Positions 63,854 to 64,000 of a DNA stretch of 64,000 nucleotides are shown piece after piece. Under the pieces are notes generated by a model. It was given only the letters and a program-made list of their open reading frames with translations, did not search any database and was not told where the DNA came from. The stretch spans positions 26,304 to 90,303 of the forward strand of contig CAILUI010000060.1 in the NCBI GenBank assembly GCA_903837355.1, in the 5' to 3' direction. Made by a program: the position numbers and the translations under genes. This stretch comes from an uncultured Victivallales bacterium (lineage in GTDB: Bacteria > Verrucomicrobiota > Lentisphaeria > Oligosphaerales > JAFGRS01). The stretch's first letter is position 1; each line of letters starts with the position of its first letter.

Positions 63854-64000
63854 CCGCCGCGGGGCGCCGTGTCCGCCCGATCCTGTCAGGATGAAACTCT
63901 GCTTGGGAGTACTGCCGCGTGCCCTCACGCGGCTGGCGGGTGGGGGCACCCGCCACTACCTCAGAGCCCCCCGCGCGACTGAGGTCGAGTTTCACAGGAG

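Noticed and set aside
1-64000. tRNA/rRNA genes or prophage structural genes
   Set aside because: No recognisable rRNA or tRNA sequence, or capsid, tail or terminase motifs, seen by eye; a tRNAscan-SE/Infernal run would be decisive

Overview
High-GC bacterial chromosomal window, lineage not determinable from sequence alone. The gene content (LamG/DUF4838/DUF6785-type secreted proteins, ceramidase-like hydrolases) suggests a PVC-like or related environmental lineage. Most of the window is ordinary coding sequence: ptsI-ptsH, xylose isomerase, GH32 and (alpha/alpha)6 glycosidase-like genes, folP, phoH2-like, proA, a two-component pair translationally coupled to a LamG/DUF4838 gene, two VapBC-type TA pairs flanking a LamG/TIM-barrel gene, a BNR/sialidase-like gene, an 1854-aa multi-repeat protein, a DUF6785-like membrane protein, an SNF2 helicase, an ArnT / GT2 / (LAB_N x2-LpxL) lipid A-type cluster, mazG, an NMT1/THI5-like hybrid histidine kinase, pyrE and others. 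The most unusual part is a ~3 kb gene-poor island (about 10.8-13.75 kb). There, two clusters totalling 16 copies of a TTTCGCGAAA-type palindrome flank a tyrosine-recombinase-like gene that appears to have lost its catalytic Tyr and box-II/III His residues. That gene is preceded by a perfect-hexamer TTGACA-N18-TATAAT promoter. A DruA-like/DDE transposase remnant overlaps the second cluster. One cluster contains a regular 43-bp array (83/86 identity between two 86-bp dimers). Other non-coding structures: an inverted repeat at 39.58-39.68 kb, a CACGAAG inverted repeat at 47.1-47.2 kb, a 33-bp dispersed repeat at 26.0 and 63.8 kb, and a hairpin-rich duplicated intergenic module at 31.26-31.47 kb. 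All family calls come from motif recognition by eye; no database search was run.
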